This document shows, piece after piece, positions 10,469-20,200 of a DNA stretch of 64,000 bases; the stretch's first letter is position 1, and the number at the start of each line of letters is the position of its first letter. Where the stretch lies: the NCBI RefSeq assembly GCF_963678635.1, contig NC_087067.1, forward strand, positions 5,992,647 through 6,056,646, in the 5' to 3' direction. Source of the stretch: Symsagittifera roscoffensis. Its lineage: Eukaryota > Xenacoelomorpha > Acoela > Convolutidae. The notes below the pieces were generated by a model that did not search any database, had not been told where the DNA came from, and saw only the letters and a program-made list of their open reading frames with translations. The translations under genes were made by a program, and so were the position numbers.

Positions 10469-11592
10469 GTGTATGATAATCCTGAGTATGGATTATAAAA
10501 TGTAATGTAACCAATTGTGTTTTTGGTATATCTGTCGTATTTGTATATTACTTCAGTAGTTATAAAAGGTGGTGGTAGTGATTGTGCTGTTATGTTAGGT
10601 GGATTTGATGGGTAGGGATGTTGTGTAATATTGTTTAATTTAACTGTGATTTCAAACTTTAATTGTAAACTGTTTTGTTGGAGTATTTGAATATTGTGAT
10701 CACGGATATCGTTGTGAATATCTTGGCGATATTGTAATCTATTAAGTGCCCAGTTATGAAGGCGGTTACTTTCTTGATGTTGTCCAAATAATGGTGGAGG
10801 TGCTGTGAATGTATTCCAATCTAATCTTAAAGGAATATTTATTGATGATTGTTCTCGATATCTGGCGTCGAGATTATTTGGAAAATTTAAGTTAAAGGGT
10901 AGTGGTGAAAATTGGCTTATTGATGGTGTTGATGGTAGTGATAATGTTTCCGGTAGTGATGAGGATGTTGTTGTATCCGTAGAAATATCTATGGGGTCGT
11001 TGACTAAATTTGGTTCACCTTGTGTGAATGAATGTGTAGTCCAATATGGTAGTCGTGATGTTAGGTTTGGGGGGTTAAAAGGATTTTCTCGTGCTTGTTC
11101 AGATGTTGGTGTTGAACCTAAGTAATCTGATGGTAAGCTTGAGGTGCTACGTTGTGAAAGAAGTGTAGGGGTTTCTGGTAATATACCAGTGGTGTTTTCT
11201 GGAGTGTTTTGTGATGGGGATTGAGGTATATCAAAATGAACTCGGGGAGTTTGAAAATTTCTATTTCGTCGAGGATGTATAATTTGTCTATTTATTTCTG
11301 TTGTGTTTTGGTTTTGACTAAGGTTTCGTATTCTGCTTAGTTCTTGTGGTAGTGTTGGGTAAAGATTATATGTTGGTTCACTTAGAGGTGCTTGTCGTTG
11401 AACTGGTTCTAGTGGTTCAGATAAACGAGCGTGCTGTTCTTCAAAAGTGTATGGATTGTCTTGAAAGGAAATTCGTGTAGATGTTTGAGGATTTTGAGTA
11501 GTTGAAGGTGGTGTTGGATTATCTTGGGATGATGTCGGTGAAGACTGATTCTGTGACTGTTGGGTAGCAATTTTTGATGGATTTTTGAATTG
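10456..11592 (-). CDS. orf378, long open frame with no AUG codon
   Basis: A 378-codon frame open from just after a TAA (11595-11593) to a TAA at 10458-10456. It contains no ATG in any sense frame. The N-terminal two-thirds is Pro/Ser/Thr/Gln-rich. The last 120 or so residues look more globular, with many Asn, Gln and Tyr. It overlaps the env start by 13 nt. Codon use and A/C-rich bias match the neighbouring genes, and the open length is far above chance, so it is probably translated. Possible routes are a non-AUG start or splicing from an upstream AUG. The frame upstream is blocked by several TAA codons between 11595 and 11622. No family is recognised. Confidence 0.6.
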   Translation of the reverse strand, partial: QFKNPSKIATQQSQNQSSPTSSQDNPTPPSTTQNPQTSTRISFQDNPYTFEEQHARLSEPLEPVQRQAPLSEPTYNLYPTLPQELSRIRNLSQNQNTTEINRQIIHPRRNRNFQTPRVHFDIPQSPSQNTPENTTGILPETPTLLSQRSTSSLPSDYLGSTPTSEQARENPFNPPNLTSRLPYWTTHSFTQGEPNLVNDPIDISTDTTTSSSLPETLSLPSTPSISQFSPLPFNLNFPNNLDARYREQSSINIPLRLDWNTFTAPPPLFGQHQESNRLHNWALNRLQYRQDIHNDIRDHNIQILQQNSLQLKFEITVKLNNITQHPYPSNPPNITAQSLPPPFITTEVIYKYDRYTKNTIGYITFYNPYSGLSYTCIF

Positions 11593-11619
11593 TTACTTTA
11601 GTGGGAAGGTTTATGTTTA

Positions 11620-11787
11620 TTATAATATTCTTCTAAAAAAAATAATTAGAAAAATTGTTGCTAGGGCAAATGTGATGATTGCTTTCTTTATACATTTACA
11701 TATGGTCAAAATGAGGGATGATAGAAATGTTGTGAAAATTACAAACAATAAAAAAATATCAGTTCTACTGAAAATTGTTCGTATCAT
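11620..11787 (-). CDS. orf55, small two-segment membrane protein
   Basis: A 55-residue frame starting ATG ATA CGA at 11787. It has two hydrophobic stretches: residues about 10-29 (IFLLFVIFTTFLSSLILTIC) and about 37-50 (AIITFALATIFLII). A short basic loop with Cys-Lys-Cys separates them, and the C-terminus is Arg-rich. This is consistent with a hairpin membrane protein, perhaps viroporin-like, but the function is unknown. Its ATG overlaps the stop of orf76 as ATGA (11787-11784). Such AT-rich short frames can arise by chance; the exact overlap and paired hydrophobic segments argue for a real gene. Confidence 0.45.
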   Translation of the reverse strand: MIRTIFSRTDIFLLFVIFTTFLSSLILTICKCIKKAIITFALATIFLIIFFRRIL

Positions 11788-12014
11788 TTAGACAAGTTGT
11801 TAAAATCGTACCTGTGGATATATTCAAGGGTTTTGGAAAGTTGGAGGAATAGTTCGAGTATTGTGTAGAAAATTAAAAAAATGTTACAAAAAATGATTAA
11901 GATTATTAGAAAAGATTCAAGTAGATCAAAAAGAAATATTATAAAAGCTTCAAGTATTGAAAAAAAATGTTTAAAATTTATAAGTATTTGAGCGACTGTT
12001 TGAGAGAAAAGCAT
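11784..12014 (-). CDS. orf76, small hydrophobic protein
   Basis: 76 residues, dominated by Phe/Ile/Leu from about residue 13 to 60 and likely to span a membrane once or twice. It ends in a short polar tail. It follows a 600-bp gap after gag-pol and is joined to orf55 by a four-base ATGA overlap. No family is recognised. Chance origin in AT-rich DNA is possible, but the placement between pol and env and the tight coupling to another hydrophobic frame support it. Confidence 0.45.
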   Translation of the reverse strand: MLFSQTVAQILINFKHFFSILEAFIIFLFDLLESFLIILIIFCNIFLIFYTILELFLQLSKTLEYIHRYDFNNLSK

Positions 12015-12613
12015 TTAAGAAATGATCTCTTGGTCGAATATTTTTTGCTGTTTGAGGCGATTTTCTAGTGTGGTCGAATTATTTATTAGTTTTTTGACAA
12101 GTGGGTTGAGTTTCGTAAAAAATTGTTGGGGGCAATTTTCATGGTGACTGGGAGGTCGTCTTTTTCTTTATTTTTGTTTGTCAAATGATCCGGGGTATGG
12201 TGAGATTTTTATACTTTAGGCTAATTAAAATCTTCATTTTGTTACTTTAGGCTAAGTTATCAAATTTGTTTTGGGGTATTCGTGGTCTGAGTTGGGGAAA
12301 TATTGTTGATCTTTGGGTTATTAGATAAGGGAGGGGTACGGTATTATGGTGATATTTATTTTAGCTGTCAAGTTGGAGTGGTTTGCTTATTTTTGACCTG
12401 GAGGTTGTAAAGTTATAGTTAGAGATGTGCCTGGAGTTCTAGATTATTCGTCTAATTGATCTTAGTTTGAGTTAGAGAAAGTGGCGGATTGGATGAATCC
12501 TATTGGTCTATTTTGAACTAGAATTATTGTGTACTTGTGAGCATGTTATTTTGAAAAATTGAAATGAAAAATGTTACGGAGGTTTCAAGATTGTGAAGTA
12601 TAAAATCTTAAAA
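12015..12613 (-). other. Non-coding gap between gag-pol and orf76
   Basis: About 600 bp with no sense frame of note. It contains the direct repeat TACTTTAGGCTAA at 12212-12224 and 12243-12255. It may hold splice or transcription signals for the downstream genes. Confidence 0.4.
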
Positions 12614-15600
12614 TTACTTTTTAAATTCTACTTTCTTTAATATTTTAGATTGGGGGATGAACATTTTGTAGTTTTTACGTGGTTGATTTCGGAGTCTTGT
12701 TGTTTTTCTATGTTCTGATTTGTCTATTTCTTCTTGGGGTATTATTTGTTCTGTCATTTTTCTATTTTTTCTTAGTTTTGGAGATTCTTTATGGTTTTGG
12801 GTATTGTTTTTGGTGGCGGTTGGTTTTGTGTTTTGATTTTCGGTGGGGTTATCATTTTGTTCTGTGTTTTTCAGATGTGGTTCGTTTTGAATGATTTTTA
12901 ATCCTGTGAAAGAATATAATTGAGTTAATTCGCGGAGTGCGTATTCTTTTGGGTAATAAGGTAATAGGTTGTTTCGATGTTGAACGATTTCTTTTTTGTT
13001 TGAGTCGGTAATTTTATATGTGACATCAGTGGGTTTTGCAATTATTTGGTAGGGTCCTTTTCGGAGGGGTTGTAATTTTTTAGAAATTCCTTTTTGAGTA
13101 TTAAAATTAGGTATTAAAACAAATGTTCCAATTTTTAAATCGGAAGCTGGTGTAAAACGTGAATTGATTTGTTCATTTATGTTTTGTCTTTGTAATAACT
13201 TTTTCGTTATTTTTTGGTAAATTTCATTGTGTTTCTTATCTCTATTTAAAATCCATTCGGTGTGTGTACCGGAGGCTAATTTGAGAATTTGTGGGTGATG
13301 AAAATGATCTTCATCGTGTGTATGTAAAGGTAGGTTATAACAAATTGAGTCTTTAGTTGGTTGACAATAACCTTGTGCGTTTTTATGGGAATTTGCTGTA
13401 AACATTATTGGTTTGCGTGGCTTTTGGTTGAAAACCATTTCATATGGTGACATTCCTAAAGTTGTCGTGATTTGTGAATTATATGCTAAGGGAAATAATT
13501 TTACATCTGCTGACCATTCGGTATATTTTGTATCATTTCCGTTGATGATACATCTAAGATATTCTTGTAGTGAGCGGTTCATACCTTCGACTAAACCGTT
13601 TGTCCAAGGTGCATGAGATGTACGTGGTTTGTGTTTAATGTTATATAAATGACATAGTGTGATAATTTCATTATTTATGAATTCTGTGCCGTTGTCTGTA
13701 ACTAAAATTTCTGGTAGTCCAAATTTTGCTATCCAGTGTTCATAAAGTGTTGTATATGCGTAATAAGCATTACAATGTGGTACTGGGTTAAGTGCTACAT
13801 AGTGTGTGAATGCGTCAACAATTACCATAATGTAGGAGTTTCCTTCTGATGAGGGTGAAATTGGGCCTTTAGTATCAAATGAGATACGGTGATTAAAGTA
13901 CAAACTTTGTCCTTTAAAATCTTGTTTTTGTGCTATTTGTTTTTGATTTGGGTAAGGTTTATTCAGTTGACATACTATACAATCATTGCATAGTACTTTT
14001 ATCCAAATCGGTGCATTTGGGAAGTAAAAATTTTGTATAAAATTTGAATATGTTTTTTCTGATCCAGAGTGTCCTTTAATATTTTGTGTATGTGAAATAT
14101 TAAAAGCTATAAGAATCATACTTATAGGGAGACAGGGAACCGTAGATTCATTTAATTTGTATTCTAGAAGGTCTGTGTTTTCGTTAATTGTTGTGTTGTT
14201 AAATTTACGAAAGTATCGGAGGAGTGTTTTGTTTCCTAGAATGGTTGAATCTGCTTTGATAGGTTTAGTTTTATATTTGTGCCATGATTTCAGTTGTCGA
14301 ATTACTGGGTCAAGGTTTTGATATTGTTTCAGTGTTGAAATTGTAATTGTTTCTGTTGGGGGGAGAAAAATGTTTTCGATTTCTAATTTAGATAAGGGTA
14401 TTGTATCAAGTGGGTCGTGAAGGTCAAAAACTTGATTTATTGTGTATTTTGAATCATTTGTTTGTGGTCCTGATAAATTTATTTTATCAGTTAAATTTTC
14501 TTTTTCAATTAGTGGAAAATGGTCTTTTTTAGGTAGGTGTTGTTTTGTTCGTTTTTGTTGGGTGTTATTTTTTATCCATTGAGAATATGGGATTGGTTTG
14601 AAAGTTGATGTTCCAAGTAGATCAACTTCATAATGATTATTTTGACAATCTAAATAAAGTGGGAAATGTTGTAAATTATTTATTTGTGATTGTTCAATAT
14701 CAGTTTTTACTGCATATTTGCATTCTAATCGAGGTGATGTTTCGTTTTCTGCAAGGTAGAATTTTATATTTTTGGGTATTTCAACTGTTGTTTTTCGTGT
14801 AAGTAATTCAGGTGGTGTATTTCGACTTAAGGTGTCTGGTAATGCAAGATTTTTTCCTGCAGTCCAAACTATATGTAAGTTTGGAAACTTCATTAGAATT
14901 AATTGAAATCTGTAAACTCGGTGGTTTGGGTTAGATTTTTGTGTGAAAAGAAAAATGATTGGTTTGTGGTCTGTGAATAAAACTGTGGGATGTTTTGATC
15001 CAAGTATCAGAAATTCATATTCTGTAAGTGTATAGATTATGGCTGTACATTCTCTCATTAGGGTTGAGAGTCGTAGCTCTGCTTGAGTGAATAATCGGGA
15101 GTTTGCTGATATAAGGTTCATTTTGTTTGTACCATTATGTGATTGTAATAATGCTGCGCCGATGCCAAAGTTCGAAGCATCGCACATTGCATAAAATGGT
15201 TGATCAGGGTCTGGAATTGTATTTGAAATTTGTTCAGTTAAAAGTTTCTTTATTTCTTCGAATCGTGCTTGATGTTCTGTATTCCATTCAAAGTTATTTT
15301 GTTGTCTAAGGATGTTATAAAATGGTCGTAGATATAATTGCATTTTATAAACATATTTACTTAAAAAGTTTAACATTCCAAGAAATTCTTGGATTTTCTT
15401 TTTATTTGTTGGTGGTTGAAGTTTTTGAATAGCGTCAATGCGTGATTTCAGTGGAGTGATTGTTTTTCTTTCTATGTTATGTCCTAAGAATTTAACTCTT
15501 GTCAAAAAGAAGTGTGATTTATCGGGGGCGGCCTTCAGATTTTCGTTCTGAAGTATTTGGTGATATGTTTCTAAAACTTTGAACATTTCGTCTTTTGTTT

Positions 15601-18600
15601 GTGATTGCATAAAAACATCGTCTAGATAGGTGATTGCGTTTTTCTTGAGTATTAGTGGTCTAAAAATTTTGCTCATAAAAGCTGAAAATGCTGCTGGTCC
15701 TATGGATATTCCATAGAATAAGCGGTTGAATTCATATTGTTGGTTTCCGATAACAAATTGTGTTAAACGTCGTGATTGTTCATCTAGTGGCATTTGATTG
15801 TATGCACTATTCATATCGGCGGTTGTGAAGTATTTGCCGTTTATTTTTGTTAAAATAACTTGTATTGGTTCGATGGGCCAATTGCATTTTGATTCATCTA
15901 TGAGTGAATTAAGGTATCTAGCGTCGAGAACGATTTTTAATGATTCTCCTTTAGCTAGAATGATAACGGGGTTGATAAATGTGTTGCCTTTTGGTTGTTC
16001 TTCTTTATTAACTGGTGATATAATATTGTACTGTTCTAAAATATCGAGTAATCTGTTTACTTTATCATGTAAGTGAATTGGTACTTTACTTGCTCTCTGT
16101 TTTTTGAAAACTGCGTCTGGTTTTAATGGGAGATGTAGTGATGAACTGATTTTGCCAACATCGAATTTTGATGTTGCATAGACTGATGAATATTTAATTA
16201 GCTGTTTGGCTAACTTTTCGAATTCGTCTTGTGTTATTTGTGAATGTTGGAAATTAAACATTGTTAAAAATTTTTGTTGGTCTGCTGTGTAGTTACTTAT
16301 GTTGAATGTAGGTTTGAAATATGGAGTTTTTGTGAAATAATCCGTATTTCTGTTTTCGTTACTTATTATATTATTTATAGATAATTCTTCATTAAGAATT
16401 GTAGATTGGCAAATATCTAGTAATTGGAGTATATTATTTACGCGATAGGCTTTTTCGTGTATTGGTGATATTGTAGCGTTAGTTTCACAATATCCTAAGA
16501 GTCCTAAAGGTAATGTTACTTGGTAAGGTGTGTTGTTATAAACATGTAAGGAAATAATATCTGAATTCGAATTTTTCAAATATTTTATTGAAGAGATTGT
16601 CATTTTGAAAAATTTATGAATGGGTTTGAATTCAAAATCTGACATATAAAATTTTTGTTTGTTTTGTTCTTTATCATATTGGTGAACTTGTTTGATTGAA
16701 AAATTATAGATGTTTCCTGATAGTGGTTTCAGGTGTTTTCTTTGTTGGTTATATATCGGGTAGAATTTTGAAAAGAATGGTGGTTGTTTATTTAATCTTT
16801 GAAAAAATGTTAAGGATGTTTCTTTTGTTTTTGTATATTTATCTTTGATTAATATTTTACTATTTAGGATGTTAATTGTTGGTATATACTTCGAAATAAA
16901 TGGTATTCCAATGATATTATATTTAATATCAGTGATATGAAATATTTGTTTAAATGGCTTGTTTAGAATTTTGCTTTGCTCCATTGTTCTGGTAGGGAGG
17001 AGAAATAATTGGATTTTTCCGTAGTTTATCAATGTTGATCCTTGTGCTGTTGCTAGCTTACTGGAGGTTTCAAGAGGTGTTAGTTTCGGATGTAAAGTTT
17101 TTATTTCATTCCATGTGGGAATGTTTATTATGTTTGATTCTGCTCCTGAATCAATTAAAAAATCTATTTCAAGGTCTGGTGGTTGAAATTCTTTGTTTCT
17201 TGGGCTTTCTAAGAGAAATGGTATTGTCCAAATTTTTTCTTTGGGTTGTTCTTTTTGTATATTCTGGTAGATGTGGTTTGTATTCAAGCATTTTGTTTTG
17301 ACATTTTGATTGGGTTGTTCTGTAGTATTTTTTGCATTTGTTTCTTGCGTTGTTGGTGTGGAATTTATGGGTGTAGTGTAATTATTTTGAAGAAATTCTG
17401 ATTGATTTTCATATATATGTGATGGAAAGGGTTGTTCATATATGACAGATTCATAGTCATTTTCGACTTTTATCATATTGATAGCAAGAGTGTTTTCAGT
17501 ATCACTTTCTGAATCTGATGATGTACAGTTTATTTGATTGAGTTGTAACGTATCAGTTACTGTGTCATCAATACCTGGAGGGTCTGATGTTGTTTCTGGG
17601 TTAGCTTGTACTTGATTGATTTGTCTTTGATGTTTAGGTGTACTGCTTCTGTGGCGATTATTAGAGTTATTATAGTGATTATTATTCCGGTGTGGTGATT
17701 GGGAATAATTTCTATAACGATTATTATAACTTGGGTGTCGATTTTGTGAATTATTTCGCGATCTGTTTTGGTAATTATTGTTTGGTCTGTTATAGTTCGA
17801 TCTATTATATGAGTTATTCCTTGATCGATTGTTCGGATAATTCTGGTTTCGGTTGTTTGAATAACTTCTATTTCGATTATAGGAGTAGTTTCTATTTCTA
17901 TTGTATGATGAATTTCGTGATTGGTTGTTTGGATAGTACTTATTTCTTGATTGGGAATTAGATCTAGAAACAAATCGTTGTGTATTTGAATTTGATCTGG
18001 AGTAGTTATTTCGACTATTTGGTCTATTGTAGTGATTTTGTGATGAATTATACGTGTTTCTTCGTTCTGGTGATCTTCCTCTATAACTTGAGTTATATGG
18101 TGATTGATTTCTTGTATAATTTGTATTGTTCGGGAGTGGTTTTCCTGAACTGTTGTTGCTGTGGACTGTTTTGTTCGGTAGATTTTGATCTTTCTTCATG
18201 TATTGATAGAATGATTTATTTGGTTCTTTATATTTCTGAGGTTTATTTTGATTGTCTTGCTGTTTTTGTCTACATTCGGAAATACTGTGTCCGTATCGTC
18301 GGCAATAATTACACCATTTTTTGAAAGATGGTTTGCCTTTAAAGTTTGGGTTCTTTTCGTAAATATTGAGTATTTCAGTGATTTTTTCAACGAGGTCTGT
18401 TTCTGATTCCTGTATATTATTAATATTAGTGGGAGTCGTTTCAATTCTGTTAACGTATTGTAATTTCAGATTTTCCGTTTCTTCTAGTTTCATCGTGATT
18501 TCTGCTTGTTCTAGTTTGTCTACTAGTTTTCTAAAATCTAAATCGGGTTCTCGAATTGAAGAAGGATGGGATGCTCTCTTTTTTATTGCTATTTTCCTTA

Positions 18601-20200
18601 ATTGTGGTGTTAAGGTCATCATTAAGATTTCTGTCATCTTTGTGTTTTTATAGTCATGTGTATTTAGTGAGTATGCTTTTCGAACTAGTGTTTCGATTCG
18701 TACTGCTATTTGCTTGATGGTTTCGTTTGGTAATCTACGAATTTCATTACATAAAACTCTTTGTTGTTGTTTGTTTCTTTCGGAGTCAAACATTTTTGAA
18801 AATTCTTGTGTAAATCTTTTCCAGTTTGATTTTATTTCTAGAGGTAGTACTGAAAACCATTTTTGGGCTGCGCCATCTAAGGTTGTTTGTATCAACGCTG
18901 TGCGTCGATGTATCCAGTTTTGATGTAGTGGCGTGTTAATTGGTTCAGGTCCTATGTTTAAAATCAAATTTGCTGTTACTGCATTTAAGTAATCTTCTAC
19001 AGAGTATTCAGGGTCTGTTCCTGTGAAGACCATTAAAGGTTTATTTGATGTTATCGATGATCCACCCATAAGGTATGGATTCATTGTCATTTGTAATGAT
19101 TCTGCTGCATTTGGCATTTGCGAAAAATTTGAAAGTTGGTTTCTTGTTATTTCATGTTGTTGGAGATAATATGGGAGTGGTATTTCATTTTGCATTTGTG
19201 ATGGTTGATACGAGTGTGCAGTCATTGGATTTTGTTGTTGAATTGGTTGAAAAGATTGTGTATTAATTAGATTTTGTTGGTGAATTGGTTGTTGATGTTG
19301 TGCATCTATTGGTTGTGGAGAAAAATTTCTATGATTTGTACGTGTTTTCTGTATTCCTTGTCTACGATATTCTTGAGTATTTGGTGCAAATATATCTGGT
19401 TGTAAGAAATCATCATCTGAGGATAAATAATCCATTTGATAAGATGTTTGTTTTTTATTTCTATTTTGTTGAAAAAATGGGTAATTTTCACTGCGATCCT
19501 GTGGAGGATTTGGTTGAAAATTTTTGGAATTATATTGGGCCGTTGGGTTATCCCAGTTTCGAGGTTTTGTATATTGATTAAAATTCCTTTGTGGTTGATA
19601 ATTTGTTTTTGATGGATGTGTATAATTATAATTATGGTCTGCAAAGTTGTTTCTAGTGAATGTTTTGCGTGTTTTTGATGGTATTGTCATGGGTCTGTAT
19701 GTTTGGTAATCCATATGTGAATATTTAGGGGCAACCGAAGGTTTAACGGTTGATTGTAAGGTTACCTGTGTTTGTGAAGGATTTGTATTTCTTGGTGTTG
19801 TTAAATTTGGGCGTATTGGTGAAATACTTTGTTGTGTAGTTGTTGTGTGTACAATTTCTTCATTTATGAAGTGTGATGGTGTCTGGATATCTTGTTGAGT
19901 AAGATTCCTAGTTCCATTGAGGTTTTCGTTGTGTATGACTGTAGAGTTTAAACTATTATTTTGTGTATCGGGTAAAAATGTATTATAGTTTAATGGTGTT
20001 GCATCTATTGTTAATGGTATTACTCTTACATAATCTCTTATGTAAGATATTGTACCTATTGCTTGACTTGAGATTGATTGTGGAAAGCTTATAAATGCGG
20101 GATGAGACCATTCGGGGGTCCCAAACATAATCTGATTGTTCTGTGATAGCGGTATCATCGTTCGAATTTTGGGGTCTAAAATTTTTTCTTGCTTGTGCAA
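12614..20200 (-). CDS. gag-pol: Gag-Pol polyprotein (capsid, NC, protease, RT, RNase H, integrase)
   Basis: An unbroken frame of 2,528 codons. Rough residues: Gln/Asn-rich N-terminus; retrotransposon Gag capsid-like region 390-600 (WFSVLPLEIKSNW); zinc knuckle CX2CX4HX4C at about 630-643; Arg/Asn/Ser/Tyr-rich RNA-binding tract 690-880; aspartic protease DSGA at about 1017; RT about 1360-1600 with motif-A Asp in FTTADMN and YLDD at about 1525; RNase H Asp in MCDAS at about 1672; integrase zinc finger HHCC about 2035-2075, catalytic Asp in SFDTKG (about 2105), Asp in TDNGTEF (about 2170) and Glu in VEGMNRS (about 2202); GPY/F module with KGPYQII at about 2380; basic tail. Domain order and GPY/F place it in Ty3/Gypsy. 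Gag and Pol share one frame with no stop between them. The frame opens after a TAA at a TTG (20200); its first ATG is at 20158. It may instead be entered by a +1 shift from orf284. Confidence 0.95.
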   Translation of the reverse strand: MHKQEKILDPKIRTMIPLSQNNQIMFGTPEWSHPAFISFPQSISSQAIGTISYIRDYVRVIPLTIDATPLNYNTFLPDTQNNSLNSTVIHNENLNGTRNLTQQDIQTPSHFINEEIVHTTTTQQSISPIRPNLTTPRNTNPSQTQVTLQSTVKPSVAPKYSHMDYQTYRPMTIPSKTRKTFTRNNFADHNYNYTHPSKTNYQPQRNFNQYTKPRNWDNPTAQYNSKNFQPNPPQDRSENYPFFQQNRNKKQTSYQMDYLSSDDDFLQPDIFAPNTQEYRRQGIQKTRTNHRNFSPQPIDAQHQQPIHQQNLINTQSFQPIQQQNPMTAHSYQPSQMQNEIPLPYYLQQHEITRNQLSNFSQMPNAAESLQMTMNPYLMGGSSITSNKPLMVFTGTDPEYSVEDYLNAVTANLILNIGPEPINTPLHQNWIHRRTALIQTTLDGAAQKWFSVLPLEIKSNWKRFTQEFSKMFDSERNKQQQRVLCNEIRRLPNETIKQIAVRIETLVRKAYSLNTHDYKNTKMTEILMMTLTPQLRKIAIKKRASHPSSIREPDLDFRKLVDKLEQAEITMKLEETENLKLQYVNRIETTPTNINNIQESETDLVEKITEILNIYEKNPNFKGKPSFKKWCNYCRRYGHSISECRQKQQDNQNKPQKYKEPNKSFYQYMKKDQNLPNKTVHSNNSSGKPLPNNTNYTRNQSPYNSSYRGRSPERRNTYNSSQNHYNRPNSRNNYSRSNSNTQRFVSRSNSQSRNKYYPNNQSRNSSYNRNRNYSYNRNRSYSNNRNQNYPNNRSRNNSYNRSNYNRPNNNYQNRSRNNSQNRHPSYNNRYRNYSQSPHRNNNHYNNSNNRHRSSTPKHQRQINQVQANPETTSDPPGIDDTVTDTLQLNQINCTSSDSESDTENTLAINMIKVENDYESVIYEQPFPSHIYENQSEFLQNNYTTPINSTPTTQETNAKNTTEQPNQNVKTKCLNTNHIYQNIQKEQPKEKIWTIPFLLESPRNKEFQPPDLEIDFLIDSGAESNIINIPTWNEIKTLHPKLTPLETSSKLATAQGSTLINYGKIQLFLLPTRTMEQSKILNKPFKQIFHITDIKYNIIGIPFISKYIPTINILNSKILIKDKYTKTKETSLTFFQRLNKQPPFFSKFYPIYNQQRKHLKPLSGNIYNFSIKQVHQYDKEQNKQKFYMSDFEFKPIHKFFKMTISSIKYLKNSNSDIISLHVYNNTPYQVTLPLGLLGYCETNATISPIHEKAYRVNNILQLLDICQSTILNEELSINNIISNENRNTDYFTKTPYFKPTFNISNYTADQQKFLTMFNFQHSQITQDEFEKLAKQLIKYSSVYATSKFDVGKISSSLHLPLKPDAVFKKQRASKVPIHLHDKVNRLLDILEQYNIISPVNKEEQPKGNTFINPVIILAKGESLKIVLDARYLNSLIDESKCNWPIEPIQVILTKINGKYFTTADMNSAYNQMPLDEQSRRLTQFVIGNQQYEFNRLFYGISIGPAAFSAFMSKIFRPLILKKNAITYLDDVFMQSQTKDEMFKVLETYHQILQNENLKAAPDKSHFFLTRVKFLGHNIERKTITPLKSRIDAIQKLQPPTNKKKIQEFLGMLNFLSKYVYKMQLYLRPFYNILRQQNNFEWNTEHQARFEEIKKLLTEQISNTIPDPDQPFYAMCDASNFGIGAALLQSHNGTNKMNLISANSRLFTQAELRLSTLMRECTAIIYTLTEYEFLILGSKHPTVLFTDHKPIIFLFTQKSNPNHRVYRFQLILMKFPNLHIVWTAGKNLALPDTLSRNTPPELLTRKTTVEIPKNIKFYLAENETSPRLECKYAVKTDIEQSQINNLQHFPLYLDCQNNHYEVDLLGTSTFKPIPYSQWIKNNTQQKRTKQHLPKKDHFPLIEKENLTDKINLSGPQTNDSKYTINQVFDLHDPLDTIPLSKLEIENIFLPPTETITISTLKQYQNLDPVIRQLKSWHKYKTKPIKADSTILGNKTLLRYFRKFNNTTINENTDLLEYKLNESTVPCLPISMILIAFNISHTQNIKGHSGSEKTYSNFIQNFYFPNAPIWIKVLCNDCIVCQLNKPYPNQKQIAQKQDFKGQSLYFNHRISFDTKGPISPSSEGNSYIMVIVDAFTHYVALNPVPHCNAYYAYTTLYEHWIAKFGLPEILVTDNGTEFINNEIITLCHLYNIKHKPRTSHAPWTNGLVEGMNRSLQEYLRCIINGNDTKYTEWSADVKLFPLAYNSQITTTLGMSPYEMVFNQKPRKPIMFTANSHKNAQGYCQPTKDSICYNLPLHTHDEDHFHHPQILKLASGTHTEWILNRDKKHNEIYQKITKKLLQRQNINEQINSRFTPASDLKIGTFVLIPNFNTQKGISKKLQPLRKGPYQIIAKPTDVTYKITDSNKKEIVQHRNNLLPYYPKEYALRELTQLYSFTGLKIIQNEPHLKNTEQNDNPTENQNTKPTATKNNTQNHKESPKLRKNRKMTEQIIPQEEIDKSEHRKTTRLRNQPRKNYKMFIPQSKILKKVEFKK

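Noticed and set aside
12679..19581. Plus-strand and alternate minus-strand frames inside gag-pol (for example 17557-17973)
   Set aside because: They are shadows of the A/C-rich coding strand. The 17557-17973 minus frame is the repetitive Arg/Asn tract read out of frame.
20150..20200. A -1 frameshift at the A-AAT-TTT run to link orf284 and gag-pol
   Set aside because: The heptamer is present, but gag-pol lies in the +1 frame relative to orf284, so a -1 slip would enter the wrong frame.
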